Shown: positions 34,541 through 46,585, counted from the stretch's first letter. The stretch: DNA of 64,000 nucleotides from JACDEA01 sp963742585 (GCA_963742585.1 CAVUMI010000009.1:1550001-1614000); one strand, 5' to 3'. The notes: generated by a model from the sequence alone, not told the origin. A program made the numbers and translations.

Positions 34541-35402
34541 ATGCAGGAGCAGCCGAGGGGCGCAACACGTGGAGCGGTCATGGTCCTCGTGGTCCTGGGG
34601 ATGTGGGTTGTGGTGTTCCTACTCATCGGCGGTGCGGCCTCGGGCGCGCCGGTTCTCGGCGTTCTCGCGGTCCTGCTCGCGCTGGTCACCCTGGCCTTCA
34701 AGGCCGGCTTCTTCATCAACGCGCCGAACCACGCCAAGGTGTTTACGTTCTTCGGTCGTTATGTAGGTACGGTGCGCGACAACGGGTTCTGGTGGACCAA
34801 CCCGCTGTACCTGCGCAAGTCGGTGTCGCTGCGGATCCGGACCTTCGACAGCGACGTGCTCAAGGTCAACGACGCCGCGGGCAACCCGGTAGAGATTGCC
34901 GCGGTCATCAACTGGCAGGTGCTCGACACCGCCCGCGCCCTCTTCGATGTCGACGACTACAACGCCTTCGTGCAGATCCAGACGGAGACCGCGGTCCGCC
35001 ATGTGGCCAGCGAGTATCCATACGAGGCCTACGAGGACGGCCGGCCGTCGCTGCGGGCCAACGCCGACGACGTGACCGCCACATTGCAGAACGATCTGCA
35101 GACGCGACTCACGGTGGCCGGCGTCACGGTGCTGGAGACCCGGCTACGGCGCCTCGCCTACTCGCCCGAGATCGCGCAGGAGATGCTGCGACGCCAGCAG
35201 GCCGCGGCCGTCGTCGCGGCGCGGCAAGCTCATCGTCGAGGGCGCGGTCGGCATGGTCGACATGGCCCTGACGATGCTGAACGAGCAGGAGATCGTCCAG
35301 CTCGATGAGGAGCGAAAGGCGGCGATGGTGTCGAATCTCCTCGTTGTCCTCTGCAGCGACCGTGGCGCGCAGCCGGTCGTCAACAGCGGGTCGCTCTACT
35401 AA
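34541..35402 (+). CDS. SPFH/stomatin-like membrane protein (frameshifted)
   Basis: Two N-terminal helices (VMVLVVLGMWVVVFLLIGG and VLGVLAVLLALVTLAFKAGFF) precede the SPFH domain: NHAKVFTFFGRYVGTVRDNGFWW, LKVNDAAGNPVEIAAVINWQV and VLETRLRRLAYSPEIAQEML. The frame breaks at 35221-35229 after AAAVVAARQ. The expected continuation (LIVEGAVGMVDMALTMLNEQEIVQL...VNSGSLY) is intact in the next frame up to the TAA at 35400. Such proteins organise membrane microdomains. Followed after 5 nt by an RHH gene. Confidence 0.8.
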
Positions 35403-35407
35403 GTCGC

Positions 35408-35572
35408 GTGGCGCCTCGCAAGAGCTACCTGTTGCGGGTGAGCCCGCAGCTCTACGCGGCGCTCGAGCAGTGGGCTAACGACGAACTTCGCTCCGTGAAC
35501 GCCCAGATTGAGTATTTGCTGACGGATGCGGTGCGAAAGGCCGGTCGCGACGCCGCCAAGCGTCGAAAGTAA
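35408..35572 (+). CDS. Arc-like ribbon-helix-helix DNA-binding protein (54 aa)
   Basis: The short frame GTG(35408)-TAA encodes 54 residues. KSYLLRVSPQLYAALEQWA supplies the beta-strand and first helix, and ELRSVNAQIEYLLTDAVRKAG the second helix of an Arc/MetJ fold. The N-x-Q-I-E-Y-L-L pattern is diagnostic for Arc-family proteins. It ends in a basic tail. No toxin gene follows, so it is more likely an operon autoregulator, binding the 32-bp palindrome at 34488-34519, than an antitoxin. Confidence 0.82.
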   Translation: MAPRKSYLLRVSPQLYAALEQWANDELRSVNAQIEYLLTDAVRKAGRDAAKRRK

Positions 35573-35764
35573 CCAGACGCGCTACGCGCCGCTTCCACGT
35601 TGACCATCACCGAATGACGCAGCCGCGCCATTGTCGAGCACCAGGTCGCCTCCGTACCGTGGCTGTGGGGAGGCATTGATCCCTCGGACGACTGCAATTG
35701 GTCGCTAAGTCCGGAGGGGAGCCACGCGAACCCGGCCCCAACAACTTCTCGTTGGAGGCCAACT
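35573..35764 (+). promoter_or_regulatory. Structured leader upstream of the giant surface protein
   Basis: Nested pairing can be drawn: CGTGGCT (35658-35664) with AGCCACG (35720-35726), and inside it CCTCGGAC with GTCCGGAGG. The region ends in GGAGG 6 nt before the GTG start. It could be a cis-regulatory RNA, but it does not clearly match a riboswitch consensus I can recall. Confidence 0.35.
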
Positions 35765-38700
35765 GTGACCGTGACCGCCCGCACCATGCACCTGACGCGC
35801 CTACTCGTTGTTGTAGCGCTGGTCCTATTGGGAGTGCCGCTCTTGTCGCCCGCGGCGCGTGCATCAACCACTCCGGTGACGACCAATCTCGATCTCGATC
35901 CCCATTGCGGGATTGACATCGCGTTGATCATCGACCGCTCCGGCTCGATCGGAACCAACAACGCCAACGTGCGCAACGCGGCGCAATCGCTCGTGAACGC
36001 ACTCGTGGGGTCCGGATCGAAGGTGCAAGTCGCCAGCTTCTCGTCGACGGCGACCGCCGAACCGGGGAGCAGCAGCAACATCGCCAATCTGGCATTCGTC
36101 GACCCCGCGGGCTTAACGATCCCTCTGTTCAGCTCGAGCGGTACGACGAACTGGGACGACGCGCTCGAGATCACCCGGCGTGCAGGCAAGATCGCGCCGT
36201 TGACATTCATGATCACCGACGGCGACCCGACTATTCACAACAACACCACGCCGGATGGGCATGGCGGCGCGACGTCATCGTCGGCCGCCGACCTTGAGAA
36301 CGCGGTCGTCGAAGCGAACTTGCTCAAGGCCAAGCCGAGCCACATGTTCGTGGTCGGCGTGGGCAACGCCTTGAGCAACGCCGCCAGCGAGAACCGCATC
36401 AAGGACATCACGGGCCCGGACAAGCTCACCTTCGACGGGAGCGGCAACCCGAACATCGCGTTCGGCACTGCCGACTACACCCTGGTGACCAACTTCTCGG
36501 ACCTGCAAAAGACGTTCGCCCACTTCGTCCGCGAGCTGTGCGGTCCTGGCCTCAACGCGGTCAAGAAGCTGCAGCTCGCGAATGGTTCAACGGTGACCGC
36601 GGACGGGTCAAAACCGTTCAGCTACACCGCGACGGTCACCCCGACCCCTTCCAGCTGGCAGAGCCCGGCGCCGAACAGCGGCGCGGCGGCCACGCTGACA
36701 ACCGGCAGCAACGGCGCAGCGAACTTCAAGTGGGAGCCCAATCCGGCCAGCGCCACGAGCCAAGTCGCCGTCAATGAAGCGGCCGCCTCCGGCTGGGTGC
36801 CGAACGGCCAGAAGTGCACGCTGAACAAGCTCGATGGCACGCTGCCCACAGTCATCCAGGACAACGTCGGCGCCAACGCGGCCGGCGCATCCAAGCCTGC
36901 GGTGTTCAGCATCACCGGCGGCATCGGTCCGGATCACAGTGTGAGCTGCGAGGTATTCAACCGTCAGCTGCGCACATCGACGATCGCCGTCGAGAAGATC
37001 ACGGTTCCGGCGAGCCGGCCCGAGGCATTCACCTTCCGTCTAATGCAGGGTACCGCCACGCTGGCCACGGCCAGCGGGATAACCGACGCCAGCCCGGCCC
37101 ACACCTTTGCACCCGTGCAGCCCGGCAGCTACTCGGTGACCGAGGACGCCGCCGCGAACTACAGCGCCACCGGCGCGACCTGTGACAACACCAATACCCA
37201 GGCCGTCGAAACTGCGTCACCGGCCAACCTGGCGGTCGGCGAACAGCAGGCCTGGGTGTGCAAGTTCACCAACACCGCCGTCAACGGCACCATCACCGTG
37301 AAGAAGCACGTGGTGAGCGCGCCGGGCGGCACGTTCAACTTCACGTCGAACATTCCGGGTCATGCGACGTTCGCGTTGAGCCCGGCGAACAACACCGATG
37401 CGTCGGTTGACTTCCCGGTCGCGCCGCTGCCCACCGGCACCTACTCGGTGGTTGAGACGGGTCCGGCACCCTTCGTCATCAGCAGCGCGGCCTGCGACGA
37501 CGGCAGCCCGGTGACCGCGATCAGCGTGTCGCCCGGGGAGCACATCACCTGCACGTTCAACAACACCGCCCCGCTGCCGACCATCAGCGTCACCAAGACG
37601 GCGGGCGTGGGTGCCGTCGCCGAGCCGGGTGGCCCCGTCACCTACTCGGTATCGATCACCAACACCTCGGTTGCGCCCCTGACGCTGACCGAACTGAAGG
37701 ACGTCGTCAACGGCACCACATTCAATGCGTTCACCCAGCCGGGCACCTGCGGTCCGCTGTCGGGTACCTCAATCGCCATCGGCGCCACCGTCAACTGCAC
37801 GTTCACGGCGCCGGTGTCCGGTGATGCCGGCGACGTGGTAGCCGACACGGTCACGGCCAAGGCGACTGACGCCTACCAACACACGGCCACTGGCACGGCG
37901 CAGGCGTCGGTGAACATAACCAACGTCGCCCCGACGATCACCATTACCAAGACTCCCAACACCCCGACGGTGGCCGAGCCCGGTGGCCCGGTGACATACA
38001 CCGTCGCGTTGGCCAACACCTCGGATGAGGCGGTTACGGTCACCCACCTCACCGACGCGGTGGCTGGCGGCGCCCCCTTCAGCATCACCACCGTTGCGGC
38101 ACCGGTTACCGCAACGACGTGCGGGCTTGTAACGATCGCGGCCCACGCCACGTCCACCTGCTCGTTCACGGTTCCTGTCGGGGGTAATGCCGGAACGACT
38201 GCAGGAACGCTGGTGCCCGATGTCGTGCACGCCCGGGCGATTGATAACGACGGGAGCGCCGTCACCGCTGATGCCAATGCATCCGTACGGATCACCGATG
38301 CCAAGCCGACGATCGACGTCACGAAGACGGCGTCCACGTCATCGGTGAACGAGCCGGGTGCCAACGTGACGTTCACCGTCACCGTGCACAACACCTCGGT
38401 CGAAGCCGTCACCATCAGCTCGGTCGATGATCGGGTCGGCGGCGGCCCGGCCGTGAATGTCTGCGCCAACCTGCTCGGCGACACGCTGGCTCCAGGCGCC
38501 ACCACAACCTGCTCGTTCACCCAGGCCGTCACCGGCAGCGCCAACTCGTCGATCTCCGACACCGTGACCGTCCACGCTCACGACAACGAGAACAATGACG
38601 CCAGCGACGCTGCGACCGCGACCGTTCGGGTCAACGACGTGAAGCCGTCTCTCCAGGTGACCAAGGCAGCCAACCCGACCTCGGTCAACGAGCCGGGTGG

Positions 38701-41284
38701 CCTGGTCAGCTACACCGTTAATGTCCACAACACCTCGGTCGAGCCGGTGACCATCACCGCGGTGACCGACGCCGTGGGCGGCGGCGCTGCCTTCGGCGTA
38801 TGTCCGTCGCTGGTCGGGTCCACGCTGGCTCCGAACGCCGCCACGGCGTGCACCTTCTCGCTCGGCGTGGCCGGCGACGCAGGCGACAACATCACCGATA
38901 CCGCCACCGTCACCGCGAACGATGACGACGGCAACTCGGTCAACGGCACCGGGCAAGCGACTGTCCATGTCAACGACGTGAACCCGACCATGTCCGTCGC
39001 CAAGTCGGCGAACAGGGGCTCGGTGCCCGAACCCGGCGGCGACGTGAAGTACACGGCGTCGGTTCACAACACTTCACCCGAGTCCATCCAGCTGACTGCG
39101 TTGACCGACGCCGTCGTCGGCGGCGGCGCACCGTTCGCCGTGACCGGCGTCGCCGGCACGACATGTGCCTTGCCGCAAACGATCCCGAGTGGCGCCTCGT
39201 ACTCGTGCGACTTCACCGTCCACGTCGTCGGTAACGCCGGCGCCGTCGTCGCCGATACCGTCAAGGCCACCGCGCACGACAATGAGCAGCATCAGATCGT
39301 GGGCGAGGCCTCGGCGTCGGTCGCGGTCACCGATGTTCAGCCCACGATCACCGTCACCAAGGTGGCCGCGACCACCTCGGTGCCCGAGCCGGGCGCGGAC
39401 GTGAGTTACTTGGTAACCGTGCACAACACGTCGGTCGAGTCGGTCACGATCTCCGCGGTGTCCGACAAGATCGGCGGCGACGCACCGTTCGCAGTGTGCG
39501 CCTCGCTGATCGGTGTCGTCCTGGCGCCCAACGGCTCGGCTTCGTGCAGGTTCACGCAGGCGGTCGCCGGTGACGCCAGCGATGTCGTAGCCGACACCGT
39601 CACCGCCGTCGCCCATGACGACGAGAACAACGACGTCACGGGTCAGGGAACCGAATCGGTCACCGTCACCGACGTCGATCCGTCCATGACGGTGTCGAAG
39701 ACCGCATCGACGACTTCGGTCGCCGAGCCCGGCGCCGACGTCACCTACACGGCCGCCGTCCACAACACGTCAGTCGAGCCGCTGACCCTCACCAACCTTT
39801 CCGACAAGGTGGGCGGTGGCAGCTCGTTCTCGGTGACTGACGTCGCCGGCACAACATGTTCGGTGCCGCAGACAATCGCCGTCGGTGGGACGTACTCATG
39901 CACGTTCCCGCAGTACGTCAGCGGCGACGCCGGTGCCGTGGTGTCCGACACGGTCACTGCCACCGGTCGTGACAATGAGAACCACGAGATCACCGCCGAA
40001 GGGACCGAGTCGGTCAACGTCACCAACGTGCCGCCGACCGGTACGGTCACCAAGGGCGCCGGCGCGGGCGCCGTGCCCGAGCCCGGCGCGCCGGTGGAGT
40101 TCAGTGTCCTCGTCCACAACACCTCGGTTGAGCCGGTGCACATCACCGCCCTCACCGACTCAGTGGCCGGCGGCGCTCCCTTTGACGTCACCGTCGTAGG
40201 TGGCCCGGTCATCGCCACCACCTGCACCGACGCCATTGGCAAAATCCTGGCCGTCGGCGGCGAGTACTCGTGCCGCTTCACCATTGCCGTCACCGGCAAC
40301 GGCGACGACTCGGTGACCGATGTGGTCGCCGCGACGCTGGTCGACAACGAAGACGGCAGCACCACGCCGACCGACGACTCCACGGTCGACGTCACCGACG
40401 TGCTGCCCACCATCGTGGTCACCAAGACCACTAATGCCGGGACGGTTGAGGCACCTGGCGCGACCGTTCCGTTCACGGTCACCATCACCAATACGTCGCC
40501 TGAACCCATAACGATCGACTCGATCACTGACTCCGTCGCCGGCGGTCCTGCCCTCGACGTGACCGAGTTGCTCAGGGGCGTGACGGCGACCACCTGTGTG
40601 ACCGGCGGGGTACTCGCCCCGGTTGGCAGTCCCGGCAGCAGCGTCACGTGCCAGTTCAGCCTGCTCGTCGGTTCCCTCGATGCCGCGACCTACCCCGACA
40701 TCGTTCGGGTCACCGGTCATGACGACGAGGACAACCCGGCCGTTGACGAAGCCGGTGCCACAGCAGTGGTCACCCCGGTAGCCGACCTGTCGGTCACCAA
40801 GGACGTCTCGCAGCAGCTGCTTGCCGGCGGCACTGGCTCCTACAGGATCAACGTGCACAACAACGGACCCTCGAACGCCGAGGCCGTCGTGGTCACTGAC
40901 ACGCTGCCCGCAGGCCTGACCGCGGTCTCCGCGGCCGGCGATGGGTGGGCGTGCACGATCAGCGCCGTTGCCACGAGCGCCGTCTGTGCCCGAGCGGCGT
41001 TGGCCGCCGACGCCACGGCGTCGATCGTCGTCACCGTGAACGTCGAGGCGTCACTCAACGGCTCGCAGGTCACGAACGTCGTGAGGGTCGGCGCGACCAC
41101 CAAGGACAAGGATCCGTCCAACAACGAAGCATCGGTGGTGAGTGGTGTCGAAGGCACCCGGGTACTACCCCTGGTGCTCTCCCGCACCGGTTTCAGCGTC
41201 TATGTCTGGACCCTCGAGGCCCTCGCGCTGATGATGCTCGGCTGGGTCGTGGTGGGCGCAACCCGCCGCAACTGGTCCCGCTAG
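35765..41284 (+). CDS. Giant surface protein: VWA domain, prealbumin-like domains, nine repeats, DUF11, cell-wall anchor-like tail
   Basis: An 1839-residue exported protein. After a signal segment (MHLTRLLVVVALVLLGVPLL...) a von Willebrand A domain spans about residues 48-255 with the MIDAS motif DRSGS. Two prealbumin/SpaA-like units follow (about 400-600; TITVKKHVVSAPGGTFNF). Nine 113-125-residue repeats run from 37577 to about 40780. Each starts PT(I/M)xVTKT and contains EPGG-VTYTV-VHNTSVEPVT and DTVTATAxDNE. A DUF11 domain (ADLSVTKDVSQQL) precedes LSRTG near residue 1804, a membrane helix and a basic tail (RRNWSR), resembling a sortase-type sorting signal. Probably a cell-surface adhesin. 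GTG start at 35765 with GGAGG upstream. Confidence 0.88.
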   Translation: MTVTARTMHLTRLLVVVALVLLGVPLLSPAARASTTPVTTNLDLDPHCGIDIALIIDRSGSIGTNNANVRNAAQSLVNALVGSGSKVQVASFSSTATAEPGSSSNIANLAFVDPAGLTIPLFSSSGTTNWDDALEITRRAGKIAPLTFMITDGDPTIHNNTTPDGHGGATSSSAADLENAVVEANLLKAKPSHMFVVGVGNALSNAASENRIKDITGPDKLTFDGSGNPNIAFGTADYTLVTNFSDLQKTFAHFVRELCGPGLNAVKKLQLANGSTVTADGSKPFSYTATVTPTPSSWQSPAPNSGAAATLTTGSNGAANFKWEPNPASATSQVAVNEAAASGWVPNGQKCTLNKLDGTLPTVIQDNVGANAAGASKPAVFSITGGIGPDHSVSCEVFNRQLRTSTIAVEKITVPASRPEAFTFRLMQGTATLATASGITDASPAHTFAPVQPGSYSVTEDAAANYSATGATCDNTNTQAVETASPANLAVGEQQAWVCKFTNTAVNGTITVKKHVVSAPGGTFNFTSNIPGHATFALSPANNTDASVDFPVAPLPTGTYSVVETGPAPFVISSAACDDGSPVTAISVSPGEHITCTFNNTAPLPTISVTKTAGVGAVAEPGGPVTYSVSITNTSVAPLTLTELKDVVNGTTFNAFTQPGTCGPLSGTSIAIGATVNCTFTAPVSGDAGDVVADTVTAKATDAYQHTATGTAQASVNITNVAPTITITKTPNTPTVAEPGGPVTYTVALANTSDEAVTVTHLTDAVAGGAPFSITTVAAPVTATTCGLVTIAAHATSTCSFTVPVGGNAGTTAGTLVPDVVHARAIDNDGSAVTADANASVRITDAKPTIDVTKTASTSSVNEPGANVTFTVTVHNTSVEAVTISSVDDRVGGGPAVNVCANLLGDTLAPGATTTCSFTQAVTGSANSSISDTVTVHAHDNENNDASDAATATVRVNDVKPSLQVTKAANPTSVNEPGGLVSYTVNVHNTSVEPVTITAVTDAVGGGAAFGVCPSLVGSTLAPNAATACTFSLGVAGDAGDNITDTATVTANDDDGNSVNGTGQATVHVNDVNPTMSVAKSANRGSVPEPGGDVKYTASVHNTSPESIQLTALTDAVVGGGAPFAVTGVAGTTCALPQTIPSGASYSCDFTVHVVGNAGAVVADTVKATAHDNEQHQIVGEASASVAVTDVQPTITVTKVAATTSVPEPGADVSYLVTVHNTSVESVTISAVSDKIGGDAPFAVCASLIGVVLAPNGSASCRFTQAVAGDASDVVADTVTAVAHDDENNDVTGQGTESVTVTDVDPSMTVSKTASTTSVAEPGADVTYTAAVHNTSVEPLTLTNLSDKVGGGSSFSVTDVAGTTCSVPQTIAVGGTYSCTFPQYVSGDAGAVVSDTVTATGRDNENHEITAEGTESVNVTNVPPTGTVTKGAGAGAVPEPGAPVEFSVLVHNTSVEPVHITALTDSVAGGAPFDVTVVGGPVIATTCTDAIGKILAVGGEYSCRFTIAVTGNGDDSVTDVVAATLVDNEDGSTTPTDDSTVDVTDVLPTIVVTKTTNAGTVEAPGATVPFTVTITNTSPEPITIDSITDSVAGGPALDVTELLRGVTATTCVTGGVLAPVGSPGSSVTCQFSLLVGSLDAATYPDIVRVTGHDDEDNPAVDEAGATAVVTPVADLSVTKDVSQQLLAGGTGSYRINVHNNGPSNAEAVVVTDTLPAGLTAVSAAGDGWACTISAVATSAVCARAALAADATASIVVTVNVEASLNGSQVTNVVRVGATTKDKDPSNNEASVVSGVEGTRVLPLVLSRTGFSVYVWTLEALALMMLGWVVVGATRRNWSR

Positions 41285-41311
41285 TCCCCTACCAACACTG
41301 ACCCCCGAATT

Positions 41312-41354
41312 CTGGAGGCAATGGCTGTCGGAAAACGACAGTCATTGCCTCCAG
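41312..41354. terminator. Bidirectional hairpin between convergent genes
   Basis: CTGGAGGCAATGGCTGTCG (41312-41330) pairs with CGACAGTCATTGCCTCCAG (41336-41354) with a single mismatch and a short GAAAA loop. Outer bases (AACAC...GTGTT) extend the stem. It lies between the surface-protein stop (41284) and the NrdJ stop (41363), so it can end both transcripts. Its sequence is unrelated to P1-P3. Confidence 0.8.
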
Positions 41355-41362
41355 TTCGGTGT

Positions 41363-44194
<2,832 letters not shown>

Positions 44195-44212
44195 CGAAGC
44201 CCTCCCTGATTA

Positions 44213-44234
44213 GCACCACAAGATGTTGTGGTGC
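44213..44234. promoter_or_regulatory. NrdR-box-like palindrome upstream of nrdJ
   Basis: GCACCACAA-GATG-TTGTGGTGC has 9-bp perfect arms. On the nrdJ strand the core reads CCACAACATCTTGTGG, close to the 16-bp NrdR-box pattern of actinobacteria. A weaker related dyad around 44250-44265 lies about three helical turns away, the usual spacing for paired NrdR sites. Confidence 0.6.
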
Positions 44235-44400
44235 GGTCGACCCATGAACCCCGCATCTAGCGTGGGTTGACCAAGATACACCCGTGTAACTACAACAACG
44301 CAAGTGTACGAGTCGCGCAAACCAGCAGGTCAGAGCCGAGTTTTCAAATTCGCGCGCAGCTAGCGGTTGTGATTTAAGGCACAAACTACGTTGCGCGCCT

Positions 44401-45879
44401 GTGACTGTGGTGATCGCGGTCGATGCCGGAACAACCGGGGTCAGGGCCTTCGCGGTCGACGAGCAAGGCCAGCCGGCCGGCTGGTCGTACCGGGAATTCA
44501 CGCAGCACTTCCCCCGGCCCGGCTGGGTCGAGCACGACGCGACCGAGATCGCCGACGCGATCCGCACGACGCTTGCCGAGCTCCACCGCGCGCTGGGTGA
44601 TCGCCCCATCGCCGCGGTCGGCATCACCAACCAGCGGGAGACCACCGTGGTGTGGGACCGGCCTACGGGCGAGCCGCGTCACCGGGCGATCGTCTGGCAG
44701 GACCGACGCACGGCCGAGTACTGCGACACACTTCGGGAGGCCGGTCACCTCGAGCTCGTCCGGCGCAAGACCGGGCTCGTCCTGGATCCGTACTTCTCGG
44801 GTACCAAGCTGCGCTGGCTGCTCACCGAGGGCGGCGTCGAGGTGGACGACAACCTGGCGTTCGGCACCGTCGACACATGGGTGCTCTGGAATCTGACCGG
44901 CGGCGCGGTGCACGCCACCGATCCATCCAACGCCAGCCGCACGCTTCTCTATGACATCCGCGAGCGTGCGTGGTCCGACGACCTCCTTGCGCTGTTCGAG
45001 ATCCCCCGCTCTGTCCTTCCGGAGGTGCGCCCGTCGAGCGGCCGCTTTGGTGTCACGGTCGAGGGCTGCGGCCTGCCCGCCGGGATCCCCGTGAGCGGCA
45101 TCGGGGGTGACCAGCAGGCGGCCTTGTTCGGCCAGGCCTGCTTCACGCCGGGCATGACCAAGAACACCTATGGCACCGGCAGCTTCGTGCTCATGAACGT
45201 CGGGCCCGAGTGCCCCGAACCGGTGGACGGCCTTCTCACGTCGGTCGGCTGGGAGCTGGCCGACGGGACGGTCGTCTACGCGCTCGAGGGCGCCATCTTC
45301 GTGACCGGCGCCGCCGTCCAGTGGTTGCGCGACGGGCTGGGCATCATCAGCGAAGCGGCCGAGATCAACACGCTCGCCGCGACGATCGACGACACCGAAG
45401 GCGTCTACCTCGTTCCCGCGTTCACCGGACTCGGTAGCCCGTGGTGGGACCCCTACGCGTGGGGAACCGTCGTCGGCATCACCCGCGGTGTCGGAAGGGC
45501 TCACTTCGCGCGTGCAGTACTCGAAGCCATGGCGTACCAGACCCGCGATGTGGTGGAAGCAATGAGCGAGGCCAGCGGCCACCAGGTGACCGCGTTGCGC
45601 GCCGACGGTGGTGCCTCTGGGTCAGACCTACTCCTCCAGCTCCAAGCCGATCAGTTGCAAGTACCAGTGGCCCGTCCCACCGTCTTGGAGACGACGGCGC
45701 TGGGCGCGGCGTACCTCGCCGGGCTGGCCGAGGGGGTCTGGCGCTCACTCGATGACCTGGCGTCGCACTGGGTGCTCGATCGTGAGTTCACGCCTGCGGC
45801 TTCGCCGGCCGGTGCCGATGCCAAGCACGCCGGCTGGCGTCGAGCAGTCGAGCGGTCGCGGGGCTGGGCCGACGCGTAA
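44401..45879 (+). CDS. glpK: Glycerol kinase
   Basis: A 492-residue FGGY-family kinase that phosphorylates glycerol. VIAVDAGTTGVRAFAVDE is the phosphate-1 motif. GITNQRETTVVWDRPTGEP and AIVWQDRRTAEYC are the substrate loop. TYGTGSFVLMNVG and VPAFTGLGSPWWDPYAWG are typical late motifs. The GTG start at 44401 gives the conserved N-terminus. It is divergent from nrdJ and is not in a cluster with glpF or glpD. Confidence 0.95.
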   Translation: MTVVIAVDAGTTGVRAFAVDEQGQPAGWSYREFTQHFPRPGWVEHDATEIADAIRTTLAELHRALGDRPIAAVGITNQRETTVVWDRPTGEPRHRAIVWQDRRTAEYCDTLREAGHLELVRRKTGLVLDPYFSGTKLRWLLTEGGVEVDDNLAFGTVDTWVLWNLTGGAVHATDPSNASRTLLYDIRERAWSDDLLALFEIPRSVLPEVRPSSGRFGVTVEGCGLPAGIPVSGIGGDQQAALFGQACFTPGMTKNTYGTGSFVLMNVGPECPEPVDGLLTSVGWELADGTVVYALEGAIFVTGAAVQWLRDGLGIISEAAEINTLAATIDDTEGVYLVPAFTGLGSPWWDPYAWGTVVGITRGVGRAHFARAVLEAMAYQTRDVVEAMSEASGHQVTALRADGGASGSDLLLQLQADQLQVPVARPTVLETTALGAAYLAGLAEGVWRSLDDLASHWVLDREFTPAASPAGADAKHAGWRRAVERSRGWADA

Positions 45880-45917
45880 GCCGCGAACCGCGAACCCGGT
45901 TCGGGGAAGTAGTCAGC

Positions 45918-46040
45918 GTGGAACTCAGCGACGCCGAGGCGATCGAGCAGTCCCTCGACGAACCGCGAGCGTTCGCAACGGTCTTCGACCGTCACGCTGC
46001 GCTGCTGTTCCGATTCCTCATCCGACGAGCCGGTCGGGAC
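45918..46040 (+). pseudogene. ECF sigma factor N-terminal remnant
   Basis: From GTG 45918 the frame encodes DAEAIEQSLDEPRAFATVF and DRHAALLFRFLIRRAGRDAA, a typical region-2 start of ECF sigma factors. After about 40 residues all similarity to sigma factors stops, and the sequence joins a fragment of another gene. The rest of the sigma gene is absent. Confidence 0.6.
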
Positions 46041-46190
46041 GCGGCGCCACGATCACGATGGAGATCAACGGTGCCTTCTACGGCGAGCGGCGCTACGAAG
46101 CCCTCGATCCCAGGGCAACAAGTGGCACTTCGGCGAGCCCATGTCGCACGTGCGCGAGCGCCGTAACCTCCAGGACCGTGAGCCCTCATG
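46040..46190 (+). pseudogene. Glyoxalase/VOC-family C-terminal remnant
   Basis: A different frame reads TITMEINGAFYGERRYEALD and then, after a one-base shift near 46098-46102, RGNKWHFGEPMSHVRERRNL. The E-x-x-Y-G-x-R-R-Y-x-x-x-D-P-x-G-x-x-W-x-F pattern is the last part of a VOC (glyoxalase-like) domain. It is fused directly to the sigma remnant, so a deletion or recombination joined two genes here. Confidence 0.55.
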
Positions 46191-46585
46191 GTGTTGGACC
46201 CAAAAGCCTTCCGCTGATCCTCGCCCGAGAGCTGGCCGCGAATCTCGCCACACCGATGTTCCTCATCGACGCGGAAGGCACGCTCGTCTACTACAACGAG
46301 GCAGCCGAGCTGATGCTCGGCAAGACCTACGCCGAGCTCGGAGCGGTTACCGCCAACGAGTTCGGCGGAATGCTCCAGCTCGCTGACCTCGATGGCGCAC
46401 CGCTCCGGCGAAGGGACACGCCAGCCGGTATCGCGTTCTACCGGCGTGAGCCGTCGCACAGGACGCTCTTTGCGACGTTGCTGGACGGGACGCGGCACCG
46501 GCTGGAGGCCACGGCCTATCCCCTGTTCGGAAAGGCCGATGACATGCACGGTGTACTCACCGTGTTCTGGGACGCCAAGTCGTGA
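46178..46585 (+). CDS. PAS-domain sensor protein (short)
   Basis: About 135 residues consisting of little more than a PAS fold: PMFLIDAEGTLVYYNEAAEL, MLGKTYAELGAVTANEF and HRLEATAYPLFGKADDMHGVLTVFWD. No output domain is present. The GTG at 46178 is the best start after the remnants. Its TGA overlaps the GTG of the next gene, so this PAS protein is translationally coupled to a metallo-beta-lactamase-fold protein and may sense a signal for it. Confidence 0.75.
   Translation: MSPHGVGPKSLPLILARELAANLATPMFLIDAEGTLVYYNEAAELMLGKTYAELGAVTANEFGGMLQLADLDGAPLRRRDTPAGIAFYRREPSHRTLFATLLDGTRHRLEATAYPLFGKADDMHGVLTVFWDAKS

Noticed and set aside
35452..40858. Long minus-strand open frames opposite the giant surface gene
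   Set aside because: They mirror the codon bias and repeats of the plus-strand gene and resemble no protein family.
44195..44400. Cobalamin riboswitch upstream of nrdJ
   Set aside because: The interval is short, and I find no B12-box-like sequence; the dyad fits NrdR better.
45608..46177. Long frame from the glpK end through the remnants into the PAS gene
   Set aside because: Its first part is antiphase to glpK and carries no family sequence. The PAS gene begins near 46178.
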